Source: CAYRTD01 sp964595055 (GTDB lineage Bacteria > Bacteroidota > Bacteroidia > Bacteroidales > GCA-2748055). Taken from it: a stretch of 22,434 nucleotides of DNA. Shown here piece after piece: positions 7,984-16,226 of this stretch; the first letter of the stretch is position 1; each line of letters begins with the position of its first letter. Where the stretch lies: the NCBI GenBank assembly GCA_964595055.1, contig CAZQOV010000035.1, forward strand, positions 1-22,434, given 5' to 3'. The translations under genes and the position numbers were made by a program. A model generated the notes under the pieces. The model was not told where the DNA came from, ran no database searches, and saw only the letters and a list, made by a program, of their open reading frames with translations.

Positions 7984-9441
7984 ATGAAACCCTACCAGAT
8001 TCTGATTTTTTTTCTCAGTGTTATTCTGGTGCTTCTGTTTATCTCTCTCGTTTTTCCTCAAAATGGGATTAAACTCAGTGAAGAATTATCTCTCAAATTT
8101 GTTTCTTTTGAGAATATCTTCCGGGAAGATACGGTTGATTATGCCAATATTTCTGAAATAGTTGGTCAGCCCCGGATTGAAGCCTTTAGTCGAAAAGATA
8201 CGCTGATAACCACCAGTGACCCAACTCCAGATAGTATTCCCCCACCCGATACCCTTATGGCTGAGGAGGCTAAGCTTAAAACCCGAGGCCATAATATCCT
8301 TTTTCCTGATAATAAAAATGATCTTTTCACTCCTTTATTTTCAACTTTAGCGAATTTGTCTAAGGAGAAAAAACGGGTTAGAATTCTTCATTATGGTGAT
8401 TCCCAAATCGAAGCGGACAGGATTACCGGCTACATCAGACATCAAATGCAAATGAATTTTGGGGGTGGTGGTTGTGGACTTGTACCTGCCGTTCCTCTTT
8501 ATAACGGAAAACGATCTATTAGCCAGTCTTATTCGGAATCCTGGAAGAGATTTACCGGGTTTGTGAACAGAGATACCTCAATCCATCACAAACGCTATGG
8601 GGCCTTATTCTCTTTTTCCGCCATAAGAAGACCCATGAATATTTTTACCGGGAATGAATGGCTTGAATTTGAACCTTCACCTATTGCTTACGCTACGGCA
8701 AGAGATTTTGATCATATTTCTCTCATCCTGGCAAAGTCCGACAGCTCAGCTGCAAAGATTCGTCTTGATGTTAATGACAGTACCATGGATGAAATCAATG
8801 TTTCTTTATCCTTTCAATATAACAAACTTAACTGGGAGTTAAAAGAAACACCAAGGTCCATCCGCTTCACATTCAGTCCCGATGAGAGTATGATGGTTTA
8901 TGGTGTGAGCCTTGATAAAACCTGGGGAGTCGCAGTTGATAATGTTCCACTAAGGGGAAGTTCCGGTCTAATGTTTTCAAAAGCAGATACAAGCTTCCTG
9001 CGTCAAATGTATCAGGATATGAATGTCGGAATGTTAATTCTTCAGTTTGGAGGAAATGTCGTTCCATATTTAAATAATTTTCAGCAATATGAAAGCTATT
9101 TCAAAAGAGAACTGAGAGTGATAAGAAAAATGCTTCCTTATGTTCCTGTTCTGGTGGTTGGACCTTCTGATATGTCGGTAAAACGTAACGGGAAATATAT
9201 CACTCATCCCAACCTGGAAGGGGTGAGAGATGCAGTGAAAAAGGCCGCACTTGATTCAGGATACGCTTTTTGGGACATGTATGAAGCTATGGGAGGCAGA
9301 AATTCAATGCCTTCCTGGGTTTTTGCTGAACCCTCACTCGCCGTTAGCGATTTTGTTCATTTTAATGCCCGTGGGGCAAGGATAATCGCAGAGATGCTCT
9401 ATGATGCTATAATGCATGAATATAAAAAATGGAAGGACTGA
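7984..9441 (+). CDS. SGNH/GDSL-type hydrolase-like protein paired with MBOAT acyltransferase
   Basis: A 485-residue protein with one N-terminal membrane anchor (residues 5-25). A proline-rich linker (about 78-92) leads to a catalytic-type domain. Block I is HYGDSQIE, with nucleophile candidate S140. Block III is QFGGNV with N358, and block V is DFVHFNARG with D456 and H459, completing a Ser-Asp-His arrangement plus the oxyanion Gly/Asn. Such proteins act next to MBOAT acyltransferases, moving or hydrolysing O-acetyl groups on exported polysaccharides or the cell wall, as in alginate and peptidoglycan O-acetylation. The domain would lie outside the inner membrane. Its last codons overlap the MBOAT start by 13 bp, consistent with coupling. 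Direction of the reaction (transferase or esterase) cannot be decided from sequence. Confidence 0.8.
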   Translation: MKPYQILIFFLSVILVLLFISLVFPQNGIKLSEELSLKFVSFENIFREDTVDYANISEIVGQPRIEAFSRKDTLITTSDPTPDSIPPPDTLMAEEAKLKTRGHNILFPDNKNDLFTPLFSTLANLSKEKKRVRILHYGDSQIEADRITGYIRHQMQMNFGGGGCGLVPAVPLYNGKRSISQSYSESWKRFTGFVNRDTSIHHKRYGALFSFSAIRRPMNIFTGNEWLEFEPSPIAYATARDFDHISLILAKSDSSAAKIRLDVNDSTMDEINVSLSFQYNKLNWELKETPRSIRFTFSPDESMMVYGVSLDKTWGVAVDNVPLRGSSGLMFSKADTSFLRQMYQDMNVGMLILQFGGNVVPYLNNFQQYESYFKRELRVIRKMLPYVPVLVVGPSDMSVKRNGKYITHPNLEGVRDAVKKAALDSGYAFWDMYEAMGGRNSMPSWVFAEPSLAVSDFVHFNARGARIIAEMLYDAIMHEYKKWKD

Positions 9442-10943
9442 TCGATATATTTCTTTATAATCCTGAAAAGCCCCTGCTGTTTACACAGATGTTTTTCTGG
9501 ATATTTTTTGCTGTTGTCCTGGCCATTTATTCGGTTATTTATCCGCAAAAGGCTGTCAGAAATGGTTTCTTATTTCTTGCTTCTCTTTTTTTTTACTGGA
9601 AAACAAGTGGGTTATTTTTCCTGCTTTTGATCTTTTCAACCCTTGCAGATTATCTGATAGGATTCAGGATTTATTATGCCCAAAGAAAACTTTCGAAAAA
9701 ATTATGGTTGACCATCAGCATTATCATTAATCTTGGATTGCTTTCTTATTTTAAATATGCTTATTTCATTACCCGTACAATCAATGATCTTTTTAATACG
9801 AATTTCGGGGTTTATAATTTTCTTGCCGACTTTAGCAATTCCCTTGCGGGTACCCATTTCGATATATCGGTGATTGGGTTACCGGTCGGAATTTCTTTTT
9901 TTACCTTCCAGACCATATCATACGCGGTTGATATATACAGGCACAAAGTCAAACCTGTTAAAAGTATCATCGATTTTGGCTTTTATGTATCTTTTTTTCC
10001 CCAGCTGGTTGCAGGGCCCATAGTCAGAGCATCTGAATTTATTCCACAGTTATACAAAAGATATCATCTGAGCCGCGAAGAATTTGGATATGCACTTTTT
10101 CTTATTCTGAACGGACTCATAAAAAAAATGTTTGTGGGTGATTACCTGGCGGTTAATTTAATTGACAGGGTTTTTGCTAATCCGGTAGGATATACCGGTG
10201 TTGAAAACATCCTGGCTCTTTATGCTTATTCTCTTCAGGTGTATTGTGATTTTTCCGGTTATACAGACATAGCCATAGGCATCGCTTTATGGATGGGATT
10301 CCGTTTGCCCAGAAATTTTAATTCTCCATATAAGGCCGATAGCGTCGGGAACTTCTGGAAGCGATGGCACATCTCTCTCTCTACCTGGTTAAGAGATTAT
10401 CTCTACATCCCTATTGGTGGAAATCGAAAAGGGAAAGTCAGGACCAACATAAACCTTATGATTACCATGTTGCTCGGGGGATTATGGCATGGCGCAAGCT
10501 GGGAATTTGTCATATGGGGAGGACTGAATGGTGTTGGTCTGCTTGTTTGGAAGTACTGGAAAAGAATAAGTCCATATGAAAAGAGTACACATTGGGCAAG
10601 CAGGTTATGGAAGGTGTTCCTTACTTTCAATTTTATTACATTAACGCGTATCTGGTTCCGCTCGGAATCGATGCAACAGGCTAATCAGTTTATACTGCAG
10701 GTATGGAACCATCTGGATCTTTCTCTTGCAGGAGATGTTATTATTTCCTACTACAAAGTCATGCTGATAATGTTGCTGGGTTATATTGTGCACTGGTTAC
10801 CTACCAGGTTTAAAAATTATTACCGGGATAAATTTATTGCTTCACCCTTATGGATGAAAATAGTTATAACCGTTATCAGTGTTTTTGTGATTTACCAGTC
10901 ATGGAGTGCAGATCTGGTTCCGTTTATCTATTTTCAGTTTTAA
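9429..10943 (+). CDS. MBOAT family O-acyltransferase (AlgI/DltB-like)
   Basis: A 504-residue polytopic membrane protein of the MBOAT family. The conserved segment FPQLVAGPIVRASEF is typical of AlgI. Conserved histidines lie in KRWHISLSTWLRDY (H314) and GLWHGASW (H354), the latter being the proposed catalytic His. The region GNFWKRWH and YIPIGGNRKG also matches the family. It would take acyl groups from a cytoplasmic donor and pass them across the membrane to the upstream SGNH partner, which modifies a polysaccharide. The start at 9429 lies 13 bp before the end of the SGNH gene. The stop is 6 bp from the convergent minus-strand gene at 10950. No polysaccharide synthase lies beside it, so the acceptor is unknown. 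Confidence 0.9.
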   Translation: MEGLIDIFLYNPEKPLLFTQMFFWIFFAVVLAIYSVIYPQKAVRNGFLFLASLFFYWKTSGLFFLLLIFSTLADYLIGFRIYYAQRKLSKKLWLTISIIINLGLLSYFKYAYFITRTINDLFNTNFGVYNFLADFSNSLAGTHFDISVIGLPVGISFFTFQTISYAVDIYRHKVKPVKSIIDFGFYVSFFPQLVAGPIVRASEFIPQLYKRYHLSREEFGYALFLILNGLIKKMFVGDYLAVNLIDRVFANPVGYTGVENILALYAYSLQVYCDFSGYTDIAIGIALWMGFRLPRNFNSPYKADSVGNFWKRWHISLSTWLRDYLYIPIGGNRKGKVRTNINLMITMLLGGLWHGASWEFVIWGGLNGVGLLVWKYWKRISPYEKSTHWASRLWKVFLTFNFITLTRIWFRSESMQQANQFILQVWNHLDLSLAGDVIISYYKVMLIMLLGYIVHWLPTRFKNYYRDKFIASPLWMKIVITVISVFVIYQSWSADLVPFIYFQF

Positions 10944-10949
10944 AACTTT

Positions 10950-12377
10950 TTATTTCAAATCCGGATTAAAATATTTATAAGGTTCTGAAGGTAACCTGAA
11001 ATAATACTCATTGAGCGAATTCACATCCCATTTGGGCCAGAAGGTAGTACACAGAAATAAATCCGGATTTTGGATATAATCCGGGAGCTTCTTAATGTTT
11101 TCAAAAGGATACAGTGTATTGGAATGTTCAGGCCCTTCCAGAGAACTATAAAGCAAAGTTTCAAAAGGTACTCCCCATAAGAAAAGTATCTTGTCCTGAT
11201 CAATGTTTTCCGAGGCCGTGTAAAATTTTTTGCCCTCTTCATGCTTTAGTGCTTTGCTAAGGGCTCCCAGATATTCTATTCTGTTTTCATATGTTTTAGC
11301 GCTACGCAGAATATATGAGGGGGATAGAAGAAGGGGAATAAAAAGGACCGCAATTTTTATGGTTTTAGGTTTAATTGAAGGATAAAGGTCATGAAAAAAG
11401 GTGAAAAATATAAACAAGTTTAATGTCATGTAGTTCTTTTCCAGCTCAATGCTTGAGCCTCCCTGATTATAAACGAGATTATGAATTATGAAAAACACAA
11501 GGCTACTGAAAATTAACAATAATGCCTTGAGGTATTTTCTCTTAATCAGGTAATAGATATTGGTGACCGTAAATAAGACCAGAGGAATCAAATAAATGGT
11601 ATCCCATCTTCTAAAAAAGTATCGGGTGGGGTAGAGCTCAAAGAAATTTTTTAAGCCTGTTTTGAAGGAACTTATATTCGTCAGTATATTTTCTTCATAG
11701 GATGAACCGGTACCCAGAATTGTTTTGAATAGAAATACCACAATCAAAGCAAAGATCAGGAACCAGGGTAAAGGATCTTTGAAAGACCTGGGCTTATTTA
11801 TTAAATAATGAGCCAGTATAAAGCCCAGGGGGAAAAGCGTTATGGGATGGCTGAAAAAACATAATAGAATGATGATAAAAGCGGTAAAATATTTAGGAAA
11901 CAATATTTTATTTTTTTTTGTGAATAAGTAATTGCTCTTGAGAATACCAGGGAGGATTAAAGCATATGCGAGTCCCTGAGTAGACTCAGATACAGGCCTG
12001 TAATGAGGATGGACGAAACCTACCACAAGAACAAATATGAGGGTGAGAGCTGAGCTTCTATCATTCAGACCCCTGGAAATAAGCAGGTATACCAGATAAA
12101 AAAATAAAACAAAGCTTATGGAATAGATAAATACCAGGGCTTTAAGATTTATATTCAACTTTATAAATGGTAAAATCAACAATTGGGAAATGAATGCTGA
12201 ATATCGTCCATGTTCGATATTAAAAGTTTCAAAATGAATAAGCTTAAAAAGGTAAAATGCTGCATCAGAATTAATAATTCTTTCGTAAGCAAAAAAGATA
12301 GCAAGAGAAAGAAGCAGGAGGAAATAGAGATGAACATGCAATTGTTCCCTGAAAAATACATTGGTAAAGCTTCTCAT
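10950..12377 (-). CDS. Multi-spanning membrane protein of unknown function, possibly GT-C glycosyltransferase-like
   Basis: A 475-residue protein that I do not recognise as a named family. About ten or eleven hydrophobic segments occupy residues about 12-375, followed by a soluble C-terminal tail of about 100 residues. The first extracytoplasmic loop contains NSDAAFYLFKLI (36-47) and, a little later, EHGRYS (55-60). An acidic residue in loop 1 is what GT-C transferases use to bind lipid-linked sugar, so this could be a divergent GT-C enzyme, but the similarity is only general. It follows the ArnT-like gene on the same strand with a 39-bp gap, which supports a shared role in lipid or polysaccharide decoration. 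The tail has several Trp/Phe residues. No catalytic motif is certain. Confidence 0.75.
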   Translation of the reverse strand: MRSFTNVFFREQLHVHLYFLLLLSLAIFFAYERIINSDAAFYLFKLIHFETFNIEHGRYSAFISQLLILPFIKLNINLKALVFIYSISFVLFFYLVYLLISRGLNDRSSALTLIFVLVVGFVHPHYRPVSESTQGLAYALILPGILKSNYLFTKKNKILFPKYFTAFIIILLCFFSHPITLFPLGFILAHYLINKPRSFKDPLPWFLIFALIVVFLFKTILGTGSSYEENILTNISSFKTGLKNFFELYPTRYFFRRWDTIYLIPLVLFTVTNIYYLIKRKYLKALLLIFSSLVFFIIHNLVYNQGGSSIELEKNYMTLNLFIFFTFFHDLYPSIKPKTIKIAVLFIPLLLSPSYILRSAKTYENRIEYLGALSKALKHEEGKKFYTASENIDQDKILFLWGVPFETLLYSSLEGPEHSNTLYPFENIKKLPDYIQNPDLFLCTTFWPKWDVNSLNEYYFRLPSEPYKYFNPDLK

Positions 12378-12416
12378 TTTACAGATAAGGGGTTAAATGT
12401 TTTTTATTAGTCTTTA

Positions 12417-14036
12417 TTAATCAGTAGCTTCTGGCAGTTCATCAGCCTTTTCATTTTGATCCGGATAAATAACCAGATGCAAAGGATTATTCTTCCATCG
12501 GGTCTCGAACCTGTACAAGAGGGTTTCCTTCTTTCTTTCCCGCTCATTACCAGATACTATATAAAGTATGTCCTGAAAAGGGGTACCCTGCTGTACCCTT
12601 AGAATTTTTTTCGTTTCCCTGGAAATATAAAAAGAAGTTTCATGGCTTATGCCTGTCCATGGCCTCAATCGAAGCTCTCTCCCTTCTGCTATTTTCGCCA
12701 CATTCTTTGCCTGCTGTCTTTGTATGACCGTCCGGCTGTTTTCGAGCCTTTCAGGAAGAATAACCAAATTAAAACCGATGCGGATAACCAGAAGCATAAT
12801 AACCAGTAATTCCAGTCTGATACCATGATTTTTCCAGATCAAAAACAAAATAAAAGCAGTGATTAGAAAAACAGGGATAAAAACAGCAAAAGAAAAAGAG
12901 GGATCATAAAAATCATGCTTCAGAAATAAATATGCCCCGGCTACTAAACCTGAAATTAAGAAGGTCATCAGCAAGGGAAAGAAAATCTTTTTTGTGAATG
13001 CTGAGTTTTCATTCCGGATGTAATGATGAATAATGAGAATAAAAAGAATGGGATACAACATGAATACATAACGGGGATAACTATCCACAGAAATCCAGTA
13101 AACCGGTATATTTACAAGAAATACCAGTGCCAGATAAGCTAAAAAATCATGTTCCCTGATCTCTCTGTAAAAAGGTTTTCTGATCATATAAACGAAGAGC
13201 AAAGACCAGGGAAGCAAATGGTAAATTTGTTCTGCAGGATAGGTGAAAAGGTGAAGAATAGTTTTTAAAAAGCCATGGCGAATAAAGGTCCTTTTTGTAG
13301 ATTCAGAAACAAGAACTTCAAAATATTGGCTTTCAGGATTATGAATTAGTACTAAATAATAGTAGCTCCCGGTAATGAGAAGAAAAACCGCAATTCCAAT
13401 GAGATGTCTGTAGGTTAAAAGATTTTTCCATTGCTTAAAATATATCATTGCCATCAAAAGGGTGGTACCCTGAAATACAATGGCTGGTAAGCCTTTCATC
13501 AGAAAGGTTATCCCCGCTATAAGATAGGAAAGCAGAAAAAGTATGCTGAATCTACCTGTTTTTCCGTAATGATAAATAAGAATGAAGTTCAGAAAAATAA
13601 GCAGTGAAAAGCTTAGATCGATTAATCCAAGCATTGAGTCATAAAAAAGTATCCTGCCACAGGTGATAAAGGCCATTGCGCTGAGAAAAGCGGTGCGATC
13701 CCCTGTTTTCTTCCGGATGGTTAGAAATAGTAAAAGCCCAAAGATTAACAGGGAAACAACTGCCGGCAATCGAATGATATATTCCGAATGTTGCTTACTG
13801 ATTTTAAATAATGACAGAAGGACCCAATTATAAAGTGGCGGTTTATTAAAATAATATTCACCGTTGATGGTAGGAGTAATGATGTTTTCTGATATTTCCA
13901 TCTCAAGGGCTACAAGTGCCCTGGTGGCTTCATCTGCAATAAGCGGAAGCAGGCCAAGATTGATGAAAAGGGCAGGAAACAATAAAACAAGAATAACTGC
14001 GACCAGGTATGAATAGTATTTATTCCGGGGTTTCAT
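12417..14036 (-). CDS. ArnT-like glycosyltransferase family 39 (PMT_2) protein
   Basis: A 539-residue polytopic membrane protein of the PMT_2/GT-C fold. The first large loop carries the acidic motif ADEATR (residues 34-39, with D35 and E36) followed by YYFNKPPLYNW (61-71), matching the conserved DE and KPPL elements of ArnT and related undecaprenyl-phosphate sugar transferases. About a dozen hydrophobic segments follow to around residue 425, ending in a soluble C-terminal domain of about 115 residues. Such enzymes move a sugar from a polyprenyl carrier to lipid A, protein or glycan at the outer face of the inner membrane; donor and acceptor are not deducible. It is 82 bp downstream of the NtrC-like gene, separated by a terminator-like hairpin, so it may be transcribed separately. 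Confidence 0.82.
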   Translation of the reverse strand: MKPRNKYYSYLVAVILVLLFPALFINLGLLPLIADEATRALVALEMEISENIITPTINGEYYFNKPPLYNWVLLSLFKISKQHSEYIIRLPAVVSLLIFGLLLFLTIRKKTGDRTAFLSAMAFITCGRILFYDSMLGLIDLSFSLLIFLNFILIYHYGKTGRFSILFLLSYLIAGITFLMKGLPAIVFQGTTLLMAMIYFKQWKNLLTYRHLIGIAVFLLITGSYYYLVLIHNPESQYFEVLVSESTKRTFIRHGFLKTILHLFTYPAEQIYHLLPWSLLFVYMIRKPFYREIREHDFLAYLALVFLVNIPVYWISVDSYPRYVFMLYPILFILIIHHYIRNENSAFTKKIFFPLLMTFLISGLVAGAYLFLKHDFYDPSFSFAVFIPVFLITAFILFLIWKNHGIRLELLVIMLLVIRIGFNLVILPERLENSRTVIQRQQAKNVAKIAEGRELRLRPWTGISHETSFYISRETKKILRVQQGTPFQDILYIVSGNERERKKETLLYRFETRWKNNPLHLVIYPDQNEKADELPEATD

Positions 14037-14042
14037 GCCGGT

Positions 14043-14067
14043 AAAAATAAGATTTCATCTTATATTT
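14043..14067 (-). terminator. Terminator-like hairpin after the NtrC-like regulator gene
   Basis: ATAAGAT (14047-14053) and ATCTTAT (14057-14063) pair perfectly around a 3-nt loop. On the minus strand the stem is followed by a run of T. A short CCGGT/ACCGG inverted repeat (14038-14042 and 14083-14087) encloses it. It would end the grpE-to-regulator transcript just before the glycosyltransferase gene. The stem has only one G-C pair, so termination may be partial. Confidence 0.45.
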
Positions 14068-14118
14068 TCCCAACTTAAAAAATGACCGGAATAGATTTGA
14101 GGGGTTCTATTTAAGAAA

Positions 14119-15288
14119 TTAAGCCCTGGAAATGGGGGAGGCAAAATTGGCTACATCTTTCCCGGTTATCTGTTTATCGCACAGAATGATAAGCCTTTCC
14201 AGCACGTTTCTGAATTCCCTGATATTACCGGTCCATTCGATTTTTCGTAATTCTTTTATGGCATCATCGGTAATTTCTTTTTTTGGCATGCCATATTCTG
14301 AACAGATGAGCTCATTGAAATGGTCTGCCAGCTCAGGAATATCTTCAAGTCGTTCATTTAACGAAGGAACCTCTATGATGATTACGCTCAGGCGGTGATA
14401 AAGATCTTCCCGGAACCTTTTCTTCTCAATCTCATCCTTAAGATTTTTGTTGGTAGCAGCGATGATCCTGACATCCACCACGATATCTTTATCACTTCCG
14501 ACTCGGGAGACCTTATTTTCCTGCAGGGCTCTTAAAACTTTTGCCTGGGCCGAAAGACTCATATCGCCAATCTCATCGAGGAAAAGTGTTCCTCCGCTGG
14601 CCTGTTCAAATTTCCCTTTTCTTTGTTTTATCGCCGAGGTAAAAGCCCCTTTTTCATGGCCGAATAGTTCACTTTCAATCAGTTCCGAGGGAATGGCGGC
14701 GCAGTTTACTTCAACAAAAACATTGGCAGCTCGTTCTGACTTCTCATGAAGCCACCGGGCAACCAGTTCCTTTCCTGTTCCGTTTTTACCGGTGATCAAT
14801 ACCCGCGCATCTGTAGGGGCAACCCTGTCAATCATTTCTTTCACTCTTGTTATGGCTTCTGAAGAACCTACCATGTCGTAGGTTTTACTGACTCTCTTCT
14901 TCAATACTTTTGTTTCCGAGATCAGGGTAGATTTATCCATAGCATTGCGGATCGTAATCAGAAGGCGATTAAGATCCAGAGGCTTCTCTATAAAATCATA
15001 AGCGCCTTTTTTAATCGCCGAAACTGCGGTATCAATATTGCCATGCCCCGAGATCATAATCACCTGGACATCGGATCCGGCTGATTGAATTTTTTCCAAA
15101 ACTTCAATACCATCCATCTCCGGCATTTTTATATCACAGAGAACAATGTCGTATTTATTTTCTTGGAATCGTTCAAGTCCCTCAGGTCCGCTAGCGGCAA
15201 GGTCAACTTCAAATTTCTCATATTCAAGTATTTCCTGCAGAGTGTTGCGGATATTTTTTTCATCGTCAATTACCAGGATCTTAGCCAT
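14119..15288 (-). CDS. NtrC-family sigma-54 response regulator lacking a C-terminal DNA-binding domain
   Basis: A 389-residue response regulator. The receiver domain covers 1-115, with D8, D9, phosphoacceptor D52, S80 and K102. The AAA+ domain covers about 138-375: Walker A GKNGTGKE (167-174), Walker B TLFLDEIG (234-241), RFREDLYHRL (291-300) and the sensor-2 region GNIREFRN (354-361). The sigma-54 contact loop reads GAFTSA (214-219) instead of the usual GAFTGA. The protein ends about 15 residues after the AAA+ domain, so the Fis-type helix-turn-helix of typical NtrC proteins (about 440-470 residues) is absent, and the 82 bp before the next gene leave no room for a frameshifted one. It starts 5 bp after ppx. 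No histidine kinase is in the window. Confidence 0.92.
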   Translation of the reverse strand: MAKILVIDDEKNIRNTLQEILEYEKFEVDLAASGPEGLERFQENKYDIVLCDIKMPEMDGIEVLEKIQSAGSDVQVIMISGHGNIDTAVSAIKKGAYDFIEKPLDLNRLLITIRNAMDKSTLISETKVLKKRVSKTYDMVGSSEAITRVKEMIDRVAPTDARVLITGKNGTGKELVARWLHEKSERAANVFVEVNCAAIPSELIESELFGHEKGAFTSAIKQRKGKFEQASGGTLFLDEIGDMSLSAQAKVLRALQENKVSRVGSDKDIVVDVRIIAATNKNLKDEIEKKRFREDLYHRLSVIIIEVPSLNERLEDIPELADHFNELICSEYGMPKKEITDDAIKELRKIEWTGNIREFRNVLERLIILCDKQITGKDVANFASPISRA

Positions 15289-15293
15289 AGTGA

Positions 15294-16226
15294 TTAGATA
15301 TTGAGTATTTCGGCAATTATTCCTTCCTTAAGGGCATATTCCGAATACAACATTTTTTCGAATTTCCAGTTTTCAAGGGTAAAATTAACAAAAATTGATG
15401 CCAGCACAATCATTTCGACACGAACAGGTTCCATCCCGGGCATATTTTTTCGTTCTTCAATTGTTGATAAAAGAAGGTTCTGATGCAATCCGCGGAAATC
15501 TTCGAGTATAATTTCTTTCCCAGGCCTTCCATTATTGCTATACTTTTTAGGCAGTTGACGTTTAATGATCTCATAAAAAGTTTCATAAGAACCTGAAGCA
15601 CCTACCAGGGCGGTGGGTTTAAATTTCTCGACCGCTTCAAAAACAGGAGAAAGCTGTTCGCTGAAATAGTTTTTAAGATTCTCAACAGTATTTTGTGAGA
15701 TTGGATCTTCTGGCTTGAATCTTTCCAGCATCCTGGCCATTCCAAGGTCGTAACTTTCAATCCAGTATGTCTTTTGCCTGTCGGCAATGATGAATTCAAT
15801 ACTTCCGCCTCCAATATCGGTAATCAGGTTTTTCTCTTCAGAAAAATTACAGGCAAGCCTGACTCCTTTATAAATTAATTCTGCTTCCCGTTCACCGGGT
15901 ATAATATGCACGTAAAGATCAAATATTTCCTGTACCCTTTTTAAAAAAAGTTTACTGTTTTTTGCATCCCTTATGGCTGAGGTGGCAAAAGCATAGATTT
16001 TATCTGCCTTAAAGGATCTGATGCTGAGGTAGTGTTTGGCAATTGCTTTAAGTGCCCTTTCAATTGCGTCGTCGTGAAGAATTTTGTCATTTATTCCGCC
16101 TTCACCCAATTTCACAGGTTCTTTCGAAGAATAGAGAAACTTTACTTTTTTGTCTTCCGTATTTTCTGCAATAAGAAGATTGAAGGTATTGGTTCCAAAG
16201 TCCAGAATTGCCAGTCGCATACTCAT
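15294..16226 (-). CDS. Ppx/GppA-family phosphatase (exopolyphosphatase / pppGpp phosphohydrolase-like)
   Basis: A 310-residue protein of the ASKHA fold. Conserved elements are DFGTNT (9-14), the phosphate-loop ATSAIRDAKN (81-90), GEREAELIYKG (111-121) with its catalytic Glu, and DIGGGSIEF (137-145). It matches the two-domain N-terminal Ppx/GppA unit only and lacks the C-terminal HD-like extension of the long E. coli Ppx form (about 500 residues), as in short bacterial homologues. These enzymes hydrolyse polyphosphate or pppGpp, so the gene ties the operon to starvation or stress signalling. The start ATG shares one base with the permease stop (TAATG), and the next gene begins 5 bp after its stop, indicating tight coupling. 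Which substrate it prefers cannot be told. Confidence 0.88.
   Translation of the reverse strand: MSMRLAILDFGTNTFNLLIAENTEDKKVKFLYSSKEPVKLGEGGINDKILHDDAIERALKAIAKHYLSIRSFKADKIYAFATSAIRDAKNSKLFLKRVQEIFDLYVHIIPGEREAELIYKGVRLACNFSEEKNLITDIGGGSIEFIIADRQKTYWIESYDLGMARMLERFKPEDPISQNTVENLKNYFSEQLSPVFEAVEKFKPTALVGASGSYETFYEIIKRQLPKKYSNNGRPGKEIILEDFRGLHQNLLLSTIEERKNMPGMEPVRVEMIVLASIFVNFTLENWKFEKMLYSEYALKEGIIAEILNI

Noticed and set aside
12210..12410. Lysine-rich 66-codon plus-strand frame
   Set aside because: Mostly antisense to the 5' end of the membrane protein gene; no family, and no promoter.
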